Positions 1-11,963 of a stretch of 64,000 nt of DNA are shown here, piece after piece. Position numbers and translations under genes: made by a program. Within the stretch, counting starts at the first letter, position 1. The number at the start of each line of letters is the position of its first letter. Where the stretch lies: NCBI RefSeq assembly GCF_042186555.1, contig NC_133334.1, positions 211,919,332 through 211,983,331 of the forward strand, given 5' to 3'. Below the pieces are notes generated by a model. It worked only from the letters and a program-made list of their open reading frames with translations, searched no databases and had not been told where the DNA came from. This stretch comes from Aquarana catesbeiana (Eukaryota; Chordata; Amphibia; Anura; Ranidae).

Positions 1-46
1 AGCTGCAAAAAGCCAGCCATATAATGTACATCATGGTTATACTCAC

Positions 47-169
47 CTACACACTCATTTCCAATCTTCCTATAGCCTTCTGGACATTTACAGTGGAAAC
101 CACCTGGTATGTTTACACAATCCTGGCTTGGCAGACAGTCATCTATTTCTAGGGCGCATTCATCTACAT
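47..169 (-). CDS. EFEMP2: EFEMP2 (fibulin-4) exon, calcium-binding EGF domain
   Basis: This internal exon is read on the minus strand from 169 down to 47. It is preceded by a pyrimidine-rich CAG acceptor and followed by a GTGAGT donor. It is 123 nt, phase 1 to phase 1, as is usual for exons that encode one cbEGF module. With the G from the previous exon it begins DVDEC and continues with a six-cysteine EGF pattern to GNECV. The DxDEC start is the calcium-binding signature. The residues around PSQDC and GYRKIG match the second cbEGF of vertebrate fibulin-4 better than fibulin-3. Fibulin-4 is a secreted extracellular-matrix glycoprotein needed for elastic-fibre assembly and lysyl-oxidase recruitment. 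The remaining cbEGF repeats and the fibulin C-terminal domain must lie to the left of the window. Confidence 0.93.
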
Positions 170-561
170 CTGTGGAAAAAAAAAAGGACAACGCCTTTGC
201 TGGTAAATTCTGATACTTGTGGCCTAAACTAGTTGTTGGGTTGTAACATGTAAAATATGAAATATGACTTTTGTTACTGTGTAATGCTTCATTAAGGCTG
301 AATAGAGAATGAATATGAGATATTGACAAACAATACACATTTCATATTTACTAGCTTGTTATTCATTTCACAGATTTTTTTAGATTTAATTTCGTAAAAT
401 TAAACCAACATCTGAATGCAACCTCATTTTAACTTAACTCAGGCTGTAAAACAGGTAGTAAGTATCTCAATGTAACATGACAGTTCAGCTATAAACCTTT
501 GATCAGATCAACTTTCTGCCCCTCACATTGATGGTAAATCTGAATTCTCCTTAAAGCTGTT
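170..561. other. EFEMP2 intron, nothing recognised
   Basis: AT-rich intronic sequence between the cbEGF exon and a TTAA MITE. No ORF, RNA gene or repeat structure was recognised. Confidence 0.5.
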
Positions 562-825
562 TTAAAGGCATCATCATCATAAACAGGGTAAACTTACCTG
601 CTCTGTGCAATGTTATTGCACAGAGTGGCCCTTTACCTCATCTTCTGGGGTCCTCCATTGGCGCTGTCTGCTCCTACTCTTCCCATAGCAAGCTGTGTAT
701 TGTAGAGGCATTCATGTGTGCGTGCTCCTGAGCTAGGCTGTATGCGCCCCATCCCTGAGAGGAGCCAGGTAAGTATTTAAGGGGGGCTGGGAGGTAAAAA
801 CCTTATGCAGTTGGAACCACTTTAA
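562..825 (-). mobile_element. Short TTAA-bounded MITE copy
   Basis: It is bounded by TTAA at both ends. It carries the family signature in reverse orientation, AACTTACCTGCTCTGTGCA, followed by a hairpin of CTCTGTGCAAT with its complement. The right end has a degenerate copy of the AGTGGTT terminal motif. It is shorter than the roughly 500-bp relatives at 4588, 32814 and 35686, so it is internally deleted. Confidence 0.55.
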
Positions 826-916
826 GGCACAGCTGTTTAAGGCCAAACTCCAGGCACAGGATTTTTTAAGATTTTTAAAAATCTTTAATTCACAAATAAA
901 CAATGTTTATCTTTTA

Positions 917-1819
917 TGTAGCACTCTTATGGTTAGGCAGGGTTGCTAGTAAATTTATCTGCCAGGTATAGTTGCCTTGGCCAATTGACAGGAGATCATT
1001 TGATTCCACCCTAATTCTGGAATTGATGCACTTCTCTCTTCTGTCACTAGATCGCCGGGTATCTGGTGACATTAGATAAGGGCAATGCAAGCACAGATTA
1101 GGAATAGATAGGGTATCTCAGCCAATGGGCAGAGATCTTCATGGGTCCCTTGGCCTGCTAGGAGAGCCTAATTATTTGGGTGAGGTCAGGTGATTGGGGT
1201 TCTGTGCCACATGGATGCCTGTCTGGGTGGACGTGTGTTGTGCTGCCCCGGGCTGCTAGGCCAGAGCCTGAGGCTTATCCCGGGGAAATCTGGCTGCTAG
1301 GCCATCTGAGGGCCTATCCAGAAACAACAAGCAGCTTAGGGTTAAGACTGCGGCTTGCAGTCCAACCATAAGTGACAGTTCTGCCAGCCGGAGAGCCTGT
1401 CGTGGTCGGAGGTAGGGGGGAAGCTGGCACTAAGGGGCCAACCACCTTATTACCAGGGACCACAGTGAGTAGCTGAAGCAAATACCGGAACAGTATTCTC
1501 ACCAACCAGGGACGGTGAAGAATTGGGAAACTTCAGCAGGTGTCAAGTCAGGGACCCAGCCAGCGGAGATGACGCTTGCAGAGCAGCCTTGTGTGCCAAG
1601 CCAGGGACCGTGCAGGGTGTCCTGGCCCTAAACCCTTTTTCCCATAGTTCTGTTCAAGAGAAAATAAATCTCTTTGCATTCAAGAAGTGTCTGGCGCCCA
1701 TGAATCTACTTTGCATTACACCCACCATGCCTTGTAACCCACTCTACACAGAAGGATGTCAGCTGTCTCTAACTCTGGAGGTTCTCATTAGATCAAAGGG
1801 GACCCGGGACCTTGCTAAA
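917..1819 (+). mobile_element. Probable solo LTR of a Ty3/gypsy-type retrotransposon
   Basis: The segment starts TGTAGCACTC after TTTTA and ends near GCTAAA before TTTAC, so the flanking 5-mers are similar. It contains an AATAAA signal at about 1662 followed by a TG-rich tail. The TGTAGCAC start resembles frog gypsy LTRs I remember. No coding domains flank it, so it would be a solo LTR inside an EFEMP2 intron. The ends are approximate and the short ORFs inside show no known domain. Confidence 0.5.
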
Positions 1820-2322
1820 TTTACTTCTTAATAAGCTCTATGAGAGCTAAGGTTTGTGAATGGCGCAGGAGGAATTTTTGCATGCTTAACACCTGAACTG
1901 GGTATCAGGAAATAATTTTTTCCCCTGCTCTAGCAAATTGGATCATTCTTTGCTGTTTTTTTGCATTCCTCTGGATCAAATGTGGGTGAAGGATTGTTTA
2001 TATGGACTTGTATGTTTTTTTATGTTTTTTTTTTGGTTGAACTGGATGGACTTGTGTCTTTTTTCAAATTAACTATGTAACTATGAACTGGCAAAGATTA
2101 TAGACATCATTCCGATGCAGTGGGGAGGTAGTGCTTCCAGCTCTACAATGGGTCAACATTTCCGCTCAACAATGGGCAGTGTTTATATTGACACAAATGT
2201 ATTAATATTATTACAAATGTCATAATAAGCTACAGGGGAACATCCACACCTACTGTCACTTAAAAAAAAAGTTTAAGATCACTCAAAATAAAGAACCATG
2301 CAAAAAGTCACACCATACTTAC

Positions 2323-2550
2323 CTACACAAGTACCCAGTCCCTGTGAATCTGGCTGGTACCCATTTGGACAAGGGTTGTTTCTTTGATCAGTTCCAGCAC
2401 CACCTTGAGGGCTTCCAGCAGGTCCAGGATCAGACTGGGAGTCACTAATTACAGAGGCCGAACGAGGGAGGCATAGATAACCACCATAATGATTGATGCA
2501 CTTCATTTCACCCTTGCAGGCATCAGGGATTGTCAGACATTCATTGATAT
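2323..2550 (-). CDS. EFEMP2: EFEMP2 (fibulin-4) exon, first modified cbEGF with linker
   Basis: This 228-nt exon runs from 2550 down to 2323, phase 1 to 1, between a TTTTTCAG acceptor and a GTAAGT donor. It encodes DINECLTIPDACKGEMKC followed by the conserved NHYGGYLCLPR block. A proline, glycine and serine-rich insert follows, and the exon ends in an NPCPNGYQP segment closing at GTCV. The atypical first cbEGF split by a long insert is the hallmark of fibulin-3 and fibulin-4. The short insert and the LTIP-ACKGEM wording point to fibulin-4, because fibulin-3 has a much longer insert. The reading frame runs beyond both splice sites, so the boundaries rest on splice consensus, phase and homology. 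It joins in frame to the exons at 4213-4261 and 47-169. Confidence 0.93.
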
Positions 2551-3095
2551 CTGAAAAAGTTGCAAATAGAGTTGGTAAGGAGTAAAGACAAAGACAGTGG
2601 AGCAAAAAAATGTAATAAACGTTACCAAACAACATAGACCAGGAGCCCATAAAAAACAGATTCCTTGCTTCATTAAATGGTCAACCTTTATTGGTTACTA
2701 TGAAAGCATAATATTGAATATGATATGAAAATAGTGAAGACATCATATTACTATTGCAGCTCTCAGTCCGGACAAACAAGTGGTAGCTGGCGGGACTGGC
2801 TTCCAATCATGTAACCACCAAAGAAAAGTTCCTTACAAGTATTTTTCCCCACAGGGGCTTCAGTATCACACAGGTTATAATGCAAAGACCAGCCTCGTGG
2901 CTATCTGGACTGTTTGGTCCTATATTCGGTCACTTCACAGAAGTAAACTCTTTCCCTTCAGGCCACAACTAGGTTTAATTGCTTGTCTTCGAGGCCGACA
3001 GGCCACAATCACAGAAAAACACTGCTGCCTCCTGCAGCACAATGATGGAAACATCTTTTGTAGATGATACACTAAGGTATGTAGGTAAATAATTT

Positions 3096-3359
3096 TCAAG
3101 AGCCAGCCCAGCTTTTGGTTACTTTTCCTTGGTCTGTCAAAATTTCCATAGAAATACCTGTCCTGGAAAATATCTGGAACAGTTCTTTCGAGAAAAACTT
3201 AGAGGATGTGCTTCTGAGATGGACTGCTTCTGGATACCCAGTGGAATAGTCAAGGACTACTAACATGTACCGGAGCCTCCTGGCAAACTTCAGCAGTGCC
3301 ATGACGAGATTCATAGCAACCCTCTTAAAAGGGACCTCATTATAGGCAAAGGCACACAC
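3096..3359 (-). pseudogene. Ty3/gypsy integrase core fragment
   Basis: An 87-residue minus-strand frame contains PFKRVAMNL, YMLVVLDYSTGYPEAVHL and a KELFQIFSRTGI-EILTDQG stretch. This is the DDE integrase core of Ty3/gypsy retrotransposons, with the first Asp in VLDYST and the second in LTDQG. There is no surrounding pol or LTR, and the frame ends immediately after the second Asp. It is a 5'- and 3'-truncated relic lying in an EFEMP2 intron in the gene's own orientation. Confidence 0.8.
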
Positions 3360-4212
3360 AAACTTCTCAACTGTTTAAACACTGGGCAGGAAAAAACGTT
3401 GTTCATTCTGCTTCTTTCGTTTTTTTAACTAACGGCGAAACATTTATTATTAGAACCCTTGTCAGTTTTTATTGCTGTCTGTGCCCCCATTAAGGAGATT
3501 CCCCCTCTCTATTAGTCCTGTTTACATTTATCAATGAAAGTGAAAGTAAAGAAAATCCCAAATTTTGGGTTGACCCTAGAAAAGTAATAGATGGGAAATC
3601 TTCCAATGGGGACACTAGTTCTGGTGACCTGGGGGTCCTCAAGGAATTCTCTTAATTTGAAGAAATTTCCTCTCACTTCCTGTTTGGCTATGGGGCAGGA
3701 AGTGAAGGGAATTCTCATCAATGGGACACAGATGGCGAAAAACAATCTGACAGGGGTTATAACCCTCCCTTACTCTATCCAAAATGAAAAAAAAAAAAGT
3801 TTTGTCTATAGTTCTATTTTAAATTGCCCCCAACACATGGGAATAGGCCATGTCCAACACCATCCTAATATGAGACAGGGGAACCACCAGCAGAGCCACA
3901 ACTTGCTATCATTTTCTATTTACACAATACAATAAATCCATAGGGTACTGCAAAATGGGGGTATACCAGACTAACTTCTGGTTCTTAGGGTTCCCTGTCT
4001 TTCATTGATACATTTTTCAATGCATATGCAAATTTGGGATCCTGCAACTGTGCAGTTCCAAAATCTTTAATGACCACCAGTATATCATCTGACTCTGAGA
4101 CCATTTCCTCTGACTTCCCAACCATGACCATTAGTGGGAAGTTGTTCAGTACCTCTGATGTAGGGTTATCAACATCCCCTGCAAGTTCAGGCAAAATAGG
4201 AAGATCATTCAC
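3360..4212. other. EFEMP2 intron with an unclassified interspersed repeat
   Basis: The part around 3480-3790 has inverted short blocks built on CCAATGGGGACAC and GGAAGTGA-type motifs, suggestive of a degraded MITE. Nothing coding was recognised. Long ORFs here on either strand lack domain similarity. Confidence 0.3.
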
Positions 4213-4261
4213 CTTTACAATGCTGTCTCTCTGAATCCCACTCATAGCCATCTGTGCATTC
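4213..4261 (-). CDS. EFEMP2: EFEMP2 (fibulin-4) 49-nt exon
   Basis: This very short exon is read from 4261 down to 4213, after a long T-tract ending in CAG and before a GTGAAT donor. It encodes ECTDGYEWDSERQHCK plus the first base of an Asp codon completed by the next exon. The CTDGYEWD-QHC string is the conserved N-terminal segment just before the first cbEGF of fibulin-4. Start phase is 0, matching the end of the signal-peptide exon at 21548-21631. End phase is 1, matching the 228-nt exon. Sixteen codons is too short for ordinary ORF detection. The overlapping longer minus-strand ORF continues past the donor and is not coding beyond it. Confidence 0.88.
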
Positions 4262-4587
4262 CTGAAAAAAAAAAACAAGATAAATTGTACTGTAATTTAG
4301 ACCATAGCAACCAATCAGATTTCTTCTTTTGCCGGCTTAGAACAATAGGCAAAATGTTAGATGATTTCTGAATGCATTCCATAGGAAGGTTATGCCACTG
4401 TGTAGATTGCTCCTGTCTGCAAGTGTCAAGGCAATGTAACAATGTACGGTATTATTACATTGTTTCTACTATTTCATTCTCATGACATCAGTTATCTTAG
4501 GAGTTAAAAAAAAGTATTTTGTTAAGTAAAATGTATTGCTATTGCTAACCCCCTTCTTAACCCCTAGTTATTTCTTATGAGCCTTAG

Positions 4588-5084
4588 TTAAGGTGGTTGT
4601 AAAGTCAAAAGGTTTTTTTATATTAATGCATTAAGATAAAAAACCTTCTATGTTTAGCAGCCGCTCCAGCACCCCTAATACTTACCCGAGCCCATCTCTA
4701 TCCAGTGATGTCCACAAGTTCCTCGGCCGTCCGGTACTCTCCTCCTGATTGGCTGAGACAAAGCAGAGGCGCCATTGGCTTCCGCTGCTGTCAATCAAAT
4801 TAGTTAGCCAATCAGGAGTAGGGGGCGGTTCTAAAGTGAGGCTCTGTGTCTGAATGGACATGGGGAGCTGTGACTTGGCTCAGGTGCCCCCACAGCAAGC
4901 TGCTTGCTGTGGGGGCATTTGACAGGAGAGAGGGGCCAGATGAGCCTAAGCGGGACCCGAGAAGAGGGGGATCTGGGCTGCTCTGTGCAAAACCACTTCA
5001 CAGAGCAGGTAAGTATAACATGTTTGTTATTTTTAAAGCATAAAAAAAAAAAAAAACAAAAACGAGACTTTACAATCACTTTAA
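4588..5084 (+). mobile_element. TTAA MITE, family A, full length
   Basis: The element starts TTAAGGTGGTTGTAAAG and ends CTTTACAATCACTTTAA, an imperfect terminal inverted repeat ending in TTAA at both sides, as expected for piggyBac-type target sites. Internal landmarks shared with other copies are an ATTGGCTGAGA block, a GCAAGCTGCTTGC palindrome, a CTCTGTGCA hairpin, and CAGGTAAGTAT about 80 bp from the right end. It has no coding capacity. The superfamily assignment is inferred from the TTAA ends. Confidence 0.75.
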
Positions 5085-5567
5085 GTCCTCCCTCCCCTTC
5101 TACCCATAGCTATTTATTTTCTGCTGATTTTGTATTATTATTTATTTGCCACTATTGAAACCATTTTTTATCAGCACTAACACTACTTGCTTTAAACCCA
5201 ACAATGTATTTTTTTTTTTTTGTCTATAGCTTGTATCAATTTTATTGCTATTTAACCCTATTATTAACCTATAGGTAATCCTAATCAGTTCTAATTAACT
5301 CATCCCTCCCCTTCTACCCTTTGCATTTTTTTCTGCTCTTTTTAGCTCTTTTTATATCTTTTACATTTATTTAAACTTTTCTTCTACAGTAATGCTGTTT
5401 GTTTTAAAACTAACAGTGGTCAAAATAGAAAAAAAAAAATTTTTTTTTGTACTATTTTATTTATAGATTACAACGAAAATTAAATTACTTTAGCAAGACA
5501 CCATTGCCAAAAGAAAGCCTAGTTTCTCCCCAAAACCAATATATATATTACTTTTTTTTTTTTCATT

Positions 5568-6307
5568 TTAAAGTGGTTGTAAAGGCTCAAGGTTTGTTAC
5601 CTTCATGCATTCTATGCACAAAGGTAAAAAAACCTCTGTGCAGCAGGCCCACTAGCCCCCCTAACACTTAATGAAACCCACTGCAGGTGAGTGAGTCTCT
5701 AGTTAATCCCCACACGGTGCTAGCCCAACAGATGGAGCAGGGGACAAAGAGGTAGATGCATGTTGCACAAATGTTAGCGCTTAGTAATGACTGAACGCTA
5801 ACATTTGCACAAAATGTGCCTACCTTTTTGTCCCCTGCTCCATCTGTTAACCACCTGTCACATGAAGCTTCAATAAAGAGGATTTTTAGAAGTGCAGCTG
5901 CCCAGAATCTTTTCTTTATGATTCCCCTAATACCTACCTGAGCCCCATCACGATCCAGCGATGTGCACAACAGCCTTGGCTCTCTGTTTACTCTCATTTC
6001 TCATTGACTAAGACTGCTCTCTATCACAGACAGTGAGCTAATGAGGAGAGAGAAGGGGCAGGGCCGAGCAGCGTCTCTGTGTGTGAATGGACACGCAGAG
6101 CAGCGGCTCGGGAGCGCGCCTGCTTGGGTGCCCTCACAACAAGCTGTTAGCTCTGGGGGCACTCGGCAGGAGGAAGGGGCCTGGAGCACCACCTTGGGAC
6201 ACAATAAGAGGAGGATCCGGGCTGCTCTGTGCAAAACCACTGCACAGAGCAGGTAAGTATAATATGTTTGTTATAAAATGAAAAACAAGCCTTTACTATC
6301 ACTTTAA
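5568..6307 (+). mobile_element. TTAA MITE, family A, long variant
   Basis: It begins TTAAAGTGGTTGTAAAGG and ends TTTACTATCACTTTAA. It carries the family A core (ATTGACTAAGAC, CACAGAGCAGGTAAGTAT). It is about 240 bp longer than sister copies because of an extra 5670-5870 segment that contains its own inverted repeat (GCTAACATTTGCAC and its complement). Confidence 0.7.
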
Positions 6308-6371
6308 GTAAATTGCTCAAGTCAAATCCAGGTATGAGAGCTGCATTGGTTAAAATATGGCAGCTGTTCCA

Positions 6372-6602
6372 TTAAAGGGGCTGTAAACCTCATTCTATGC
6401 ATTAAGGTGAAAAACCTTCTGTAGTGCTGCAGCTCCCCATTTTACTGACCTGAATGCTGTCTATCTCCGGCCGAGAATAAGCACACCAGATCTAGCTGGT
6501 GTCTCCTGTCCTGATTAGATAGATTGATAGCAGAGCAGCCATTGGCTCCCACTGCTGTCAATCATACAGCAGTTTAGCAGGACAGGTTCCACTCAGAAAA
6601 GG
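6372..6602 (+). mobile_element. TTAA MITE, family A-like, 3' truncated
   Basis: It begins TTAAAGGGGCTGTAAACC and contains the CTGATTAGATAGATTGATAG and CATTGGCTCCC blocks of the 35686 copy. It stops abruptly at about 6602, where Tc1 transposase sequence begins, so one element interrupted or replaced the other. Confidence 0.6.
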
Positions 6603-7466
6603 GCTCGCCATGGTCAACCAAAGAAGTTGAGTGCACATTACTGGAACCATGTCCTGTGGTCTGATGAGACCAAGATAAACTTATTTGGTTCAGATGGTGT
6701 CAAGCGTGTGTAGCGGCAACCAGGTAAGGATTACAAAGACAAGTGTGTCTTACAGTCAAGCATTGTGGTGGGAGTGTCATGGTCTGGGGCTGTATGAGTG
6801 CTGCCGGCACTGGGGAGCTACAGTTCATTGAGGGAATCATGAATGCCAACATGTACTGTGACATACTGAAGCAGAGCATGATACCCTCCCTTCAGAGACT
6901 GGGGCGCAGGGCAGTATTCCAACATGATAACGACCCCAAACACACCTCCAAGATGACCACTGCCTTGCTTAAGAAGCTGAGGGTAAAGGTGATGGACTGA
7001 TCAAGCATGTCTCCAGACCTAAACCCTATTGAGCATCTGAGGGGCATTCTCAAATGGAAGGTGGAGGAGCGCAAGGTCTCTAACATCCACCAGCTCCATG
7101 ATGTCATCATGGAGGAGTGGAAGAAGACTCCAGTGGGAGCCTGTGAAGCTCTGGTGAACTCCATGCCCAAGAGGGTTAAGGCAGTGCTGGAAAATAATGG
7201 TGACCATACAAAATATTGACACTTTGGGCCCAATTTGGACATTTTGAGTTAGGGGTGTACTCACTTTTGTTGCCAGCGGTTTAGACATTAATGGCTGTGT
7301 ATTGAGTTATTTTGAAGGGACAGCAAACTTATTCTGTTATACAATCTGTACACTCACTACTTTATATTGTAGCAAAGTGTCATTTCTTCAGTGTTGTTAC
7401 ATGAAAAGATATAATAAAATATTTACAAAAATGTGAGGGGTGTACTCATTTTTGTGAGATACTGTA
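6603..7466 (+). mobile_element. Tc1/mariner copy, 5' truncated, dead transposase
   Basis: Transposase fragments are readable: WSDETKI, KHCGGSVMVWGCMSAAGTGEL, FQHDNDPKHTS, then SPDLNPIEHL and a C-terminal tail ending at a TGA near 7217. The second Asp (QHDNDPKH) and the third catalytic position (NPIEHL) are present. A frameshift near 6720-6745 and an in-frame TGA where Trp is expected before SPDLNP inactivate it. A 3' UTR follows and the terminal TACTCATTTTTGTGAGATACTGTA end is intact. The 5' half is missing. Confidence 0.85.
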
Positions 7467-7600
7467 TACACCGATCAGCCATAGCTTTATGACCACTCAC
7501 CTAATATTGAGCAGGTCCTCTTTTTGACACCACAACAGCCCCTTTTGCCATCAAAACAGCCAGTTGAGGTTTGGATAATACTAGATGTCTGCTATGCTAT
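7467..7600. mobile_element. Fragment of a second Tc1-like element end
   Basis: The string CCGATCAGCCATAGCTTTATG resembles the terminal region of fish and frog Tc1-like elements, directly abutting the previous Tc1 end. It is a short fragment with no transposase. Confidence 0.4.
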
Positions 7601-7854
7601 GTAGTATGCTATGGAACCTGCCACCATGCCATCAGTAGCAGATCCTTTAAGTCCTGTAAGTGACGCACACACACCCAGCCATTCACATGATATAAAAGAA
7701 AACATGATTCATCATTCAAGTGACATTCAATACACAAAACTTGAAATAGCCAAGTCTGCAAAGACAGAAATGAAAATAAGCCTGGTCAGTACGAAAGCTT
7801 TATTGTAAGCATTCATATTTACCAGCTCAAAGGGCCGTTTGTAGTTTCATAGTA

Positions 7855-8100
7855 ACATTATTATTATTATTATACAAGATTTATATAGCGCCAACAGTTT
7901 ACGCAGCGCTTTACAAAGTATAAGGGGGACAACACAATTACAGTACAATACAAAAGGTACAGGAGGGCCCTGCTCGTAGAGCTTACATTCTAAAGAGAGG
8001 GGGTGGTGATACAAAAGGTAATAGCTGCAAAGAATGATTTGATGGGGGTAACATAGGTTTAGGGTAAAAAGAAAAGGACAAAAGTCCATCAAGCTTAACC
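7855..8100 (-). repeat. Solo 3' tail of the L2/CR1-type LINE
   Basis: On the minus strand it ends in the same 3' block as the LINE at 13763-16318: GCGCTGCGTAAACTGTTGGC, a TATATAAAT stretch and an ATA-repeat tail. A 5'-truncated LINE insertion of about 250 bp is the simplest reading. Confidence 0.75.
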
Positions 8101-8394
8101 AGGTCCTACTAATTCTAATATGTTGACCTCAGTGAAGGCAAACAAAAACCCCACTGAGACAGATGCCATCTGGATAGCTGGAGACCGTCCATCAATGATT
8201 CTGCATGTTGAAATAAGGACTCCCTGTTACCTGGCTACAGTTAGTTGTTTTTCAACTAGGATACAACTGGTCAACATAGTATCCTAAGTAGTACTAGCTG
8301 CTTGGCTGCTAAAACTCAGAGCATAACTCTGGGTCCTCTTGCACATTACTCAGATCATTTCAGACATGACTTTCCTTGATAATATAAAACAATA

Positions 8395-8702
8395 GGGGGT
8401 TATTTACGAAAGGCAAATCCACTTTATACTACAAGTACTCTTGAAATTACACTGAAAGTGCACTTTGGAAGTGGAGTCGTTGTAGATCCGAGGGGGACAT
8501 GCAAGGAAAACCAAAAACAGCATTTTAGCTTGCACATGATTGGATGATAAAATCAGCAGAGCTTCCCCTCATTTCAGATCTACCCCTCAGCTTTACAGCG
8601 ACTGCACTTCCAAGCGCACTTTCAGAGCAATTTCAAGTGCACTTTGCATTTGTAGTTGGCACTTGTAGTGCAAAGTGGATTTGCCTTTCGTAAATAACCC
8701 CC
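8395..8702. mobile_element. 308-bp palindromic MITE
   Basis: The left end GGGGGTTATTTACGAAAGGC is exactly complementary to the right end. The inverted repeat continues for about 50 bp through AAATCCACTTT and ACAAGTGC-type blocks. The interior is noncoding. Confidence 0.8.
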
Positions 8703-9292
8703 ACAGTGTTATTGATGGTACAGTTTTTGCAAATAAGCTTTTCTAAAGCTGAACTCTAGACAGACAGTTGAATACACAGATGACATACAACCTTATCTAG
8801 CAGGGGAGAGGACCTAATCTACTGCAGTGTCGCTTTCACTTACAGGTGTCCTTTGCACTCCCACCTTGTGACTGCAGAGCAAAAGGAGAAGCAAGATACA
8901 GATAAGTTCATCTCTCTGTCCTGCATTCTCCTCCTAACAAAATGTTCTTTACACTACAGCACCCCTGATTGGTTGGTGATTGTGCACTTGCATTAGTTTT
9001 TATATAAAATTTGACGGTCTAAGATAACTAAAGTTCAGGGTTATCTATCCGTGACTTGATCAAGTATGAGAGGTGAAAGCGTTCATTGTTTCTATATTGG
9101 CTACTCTCCCCTTGCAATGGAAGTAGGATTCTCCTGTTTCCCCACCCCCCTTTTCTCTAATACACTCCTCTACACCTTCTATGATGTATATCTCCTTAGA
9201 TCTGGTATACTAGCCTACTAGCCACAGGCTGTGATTTTACTGACTGATACATCTACTGTATTTTTATATATCTGCAACTAATGTAACCCTAA

Positions 9293-9712
9293 GGGCCCTT
9301 TCACACTGGGGCGGTTTGCAGGCGCTATTGCACTAATAATAGCGCCTGCAAACCGACCCGAAAGTGCCGCTACTTTAATTCCAGTGTGAAAGCCCCGAGA
9401 GCTTTCACACTGGAGCGGCGTGCTGGCAGGACGGGAAAAAAAGTCCTGCCAGCAGCATCTTCTGAGCGGCGAAGGAGCGGAGTGTATACCGCTCCCTCAC
9501 CGCTCCTGCCCATTGAAATCAATGGGATGGCGCGGCTATACCGCCGGCAAAGCGCCTCTGCAGAGGCGCTTTGCGGTGGTTTTCACCCCTTCTTGGCCGC
9601 TAGCAGGGGGGTAAAACCGCCCCCCTAGCGGCCCAATACCGACGGTAAAGCGCCGTTTACAATAGCGGCGCTTTACCGCCGACAACGCCCCCGCCCCAGT
9701 GTGAAAGGGGCC
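9293..9712. mobile_element. Harbinger-type MITE with TAA target duplication
   Basis: Ends GGGCCCTTTCACACTGGGGC and its near complement CCCCAGTGTGAAAGGGGCC are flanked by TAA on both sides, the TWA target duplication typical of PIF/Harbinger. Subterminal palindromes (GGCGCTATTG and complements) fill the interior. A diverged sister copy is at 26153-26549. Confidence 0.8.
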
Positions 9713-9810
9713 TAATATCCAACTTCTGTCTGTTTTTTTTTTTCTCTTTTCTTTGTGCGTTTTTTGTAAAAATCTAAACATAGGCGTGCGCAGCTCAAAC
9801 ACACGTGCGC

Positions 9811-9811
<1 letters not shown>

Positions 9812-9886
<75 letters not shown>

Positions 9887-9948
9887 CTATATATAGATAT
9901 AGATATATACACATATATATAAATAAATACATATAGTGTAAATATATA

Positions 9949-9997
<49 letters not shown>

Positions 9998-10146
9998 ATT
10001 AAAACTATATGAACCCTGGCTTGTCAGCAAAAAAAGTGCGTATATATCTATCTATCTATATAGATAGATAGATATATATATCTATCTATCTATAGATATA
10101 GATATAGATATAGATATACATATAGATATATCTATATCTATATATA
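9812..10146. repeat. AT and TATC microsatellite tract
   Basis: Long (TA)n runs at 9812-9994 and (TATC/GATA)n runs at 10040-10146 are separated by about 45 bp of unique DNA. That spacer is bounded by GCTTGTCAGCAAAAAAAGT and, inverted, ACTTTTTTGCTGACAAG. The tract therefore folds back on itself, suggesting the microsatellite lies inside a small palindromic element. Confidence 0.85.
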
Positions 10147-10798
10147 ATTACATACTTTTTTGCTGACAAGTGTAAAAATAAATATATAAGTTCAGGTTAA
10201 TATTCAAATCCTATTTAATGTACAGTTGTGCTTGACAGCATCTGCCGATTGAATAATTCAACCCAAGAAAGTATGAATGTGCAATTAGCAGCCACATTTA
10301 CCAGAGAATGACTTACTAATCCTCGAGACAGGGGGGGTCAATATTTATTCCCTTCTTTTTTTGATTCATCCTTATCCTCAGTGGATGGAGCATCAGACCA
10401 ATGCTGCAACTGTCCCCGCCGTCTCTGCACTGAGAATCGAGCCACCGAACATCGCCAATGGCTCGGTTCTTACAGATCCCCGGAGGAAAGCTAATGTCAG
10501 TCAGTCAGCGTCTCTCCTCTCTGCTTCTCCACACTCATTGGAGCGATGAACTGTGGAGGGGCGGGGAGAGGCCGTCTCAGTGTCTCAGACACTGAGACTG
10601 CCATCAATCAAGGCAGCTGGCGGATCCAGACTTGGAAGTCAGGATGACGCGGTGATTCGACTGATGGCAGTGACATCAGCGAAGAGCGGACTTCAGACCG
10701 CTCTCTGCTGAAAATGGGTCACAGGAGTGCAAAACGAATTGCACTCCTGTGACCCAGAGGAGAAGCCCAGCCTAAAAAGCTCAGCCTGAACTTCTCCT

Positions 10799-11963
10799 TT
10801 AACCACTTACCGACCGGCTCCTGTACATATACATCGGCACTTTGAAGATGGATATCTCGGTAACGGCAGCAGCTGCTGCCACAACCGTGGTATCCATCTT
10901 TACAGGAGCCGGTTCTGTGTACGATAATGGTGGTCTCTGCGGCGGGTTCGCCACCCCCCCTCCCGCCGCTCTCCTGCGCCCTCCGCCGCTTACCGGAGCC
11001 GTCGGTATTGGTGGAGGCGATCGGGACCTTTCTGTGCCTGGGTATGGAGACGAGTGAGGCTAAGATGGCCGCCACCCGTCTCCATACCATTGAACGGCTG
11101 AAGCGACGTCATTACGTCAGCTCCGCCCACTTTTCTTAAAGGCATTTTTTTTTATGTCATTTTTTCAAACGACTTTTTTTTTCTTTTTTTTTTGCATTTT
11201 AGTCCAAATATGAGATCTGAGGACTTTTTGACCCCAGATCTCATATTTAAGAGGACCTGTCATGCTTTTTTCTATTACAAGGGATGTTTACATTCCTTGT
11301 AATAGGAATAAAAGTGACACCATTTTTTTTAAAAAACAGTGTAAAAATAAATAAAATATTGTAAAATAAATAATAAAAATAAAATATTTTTTTTTAAAAC
11401 CCCCCCGTCCCGACGAGTTAGCACGCAGAAGCGAACGCATACGCGAGTAGGGCCCGCATATGAAAACGGTGGTCAAACCACACATGTGAGGTATCGCCGC
11501 AACCGGTAGAGCAAGAGCAATAATTCTAGCCCTAGACCTCCTCTGTAGCGCAAAACATGCAACCTGTAGAATTTTTTAAACGTCGCCTATGGAGATTTTT
11601 AAGGGTAAAATTTGATGCCATTCCACGAGCGGGCGCAATTTTGAAGCGTGACATGTTGGGTATGAATTTACTTGGCGTAACATTATATTTCACAATATAA
11701 AAAAAAATTGGGCTAACTTTACTGTTGTCTTATTTTTTTATTCAAAAAGTGAATTTTTTCCAAAAAAAAGTGCGCTTATAAGACCGCTGCGCAAATACGG
11801 TGCAAAAAAAAGTATTTCAATGACTGCCATTTTATTCTCTAGGGTGTTAGAAAAAAAACAATATATAATGTTTGGGGGTTCTAAGTAATTTTCTAGCAAA
11901 AAAAACTGTTTTAATCATGTAAACACCTAAAATCCAAAACGAGGCTGGTCCTTAAGTGGTTAA
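10799..11963 (+). mobile_element. 1.16-kb TTAA MITE, family B, reference copy
   Basis: It starts TTAACCACTTACCGACC and ends GGTCCTTAAGTGGTTAA, inverted repeats bounded by TTAA. The interior has a CGGTAACGGCAGCAGCTGC region, a direct and inverted GATCTGAGG block near 11213-11250, poly-T tracts and a TGCGCAAATACGGTG block. No ORF with domain similarity was found. Other copies are the DIRS-interrupted one at 51390-58344 and an inverted one running off the right edge from 63735. Confidence 0.8.
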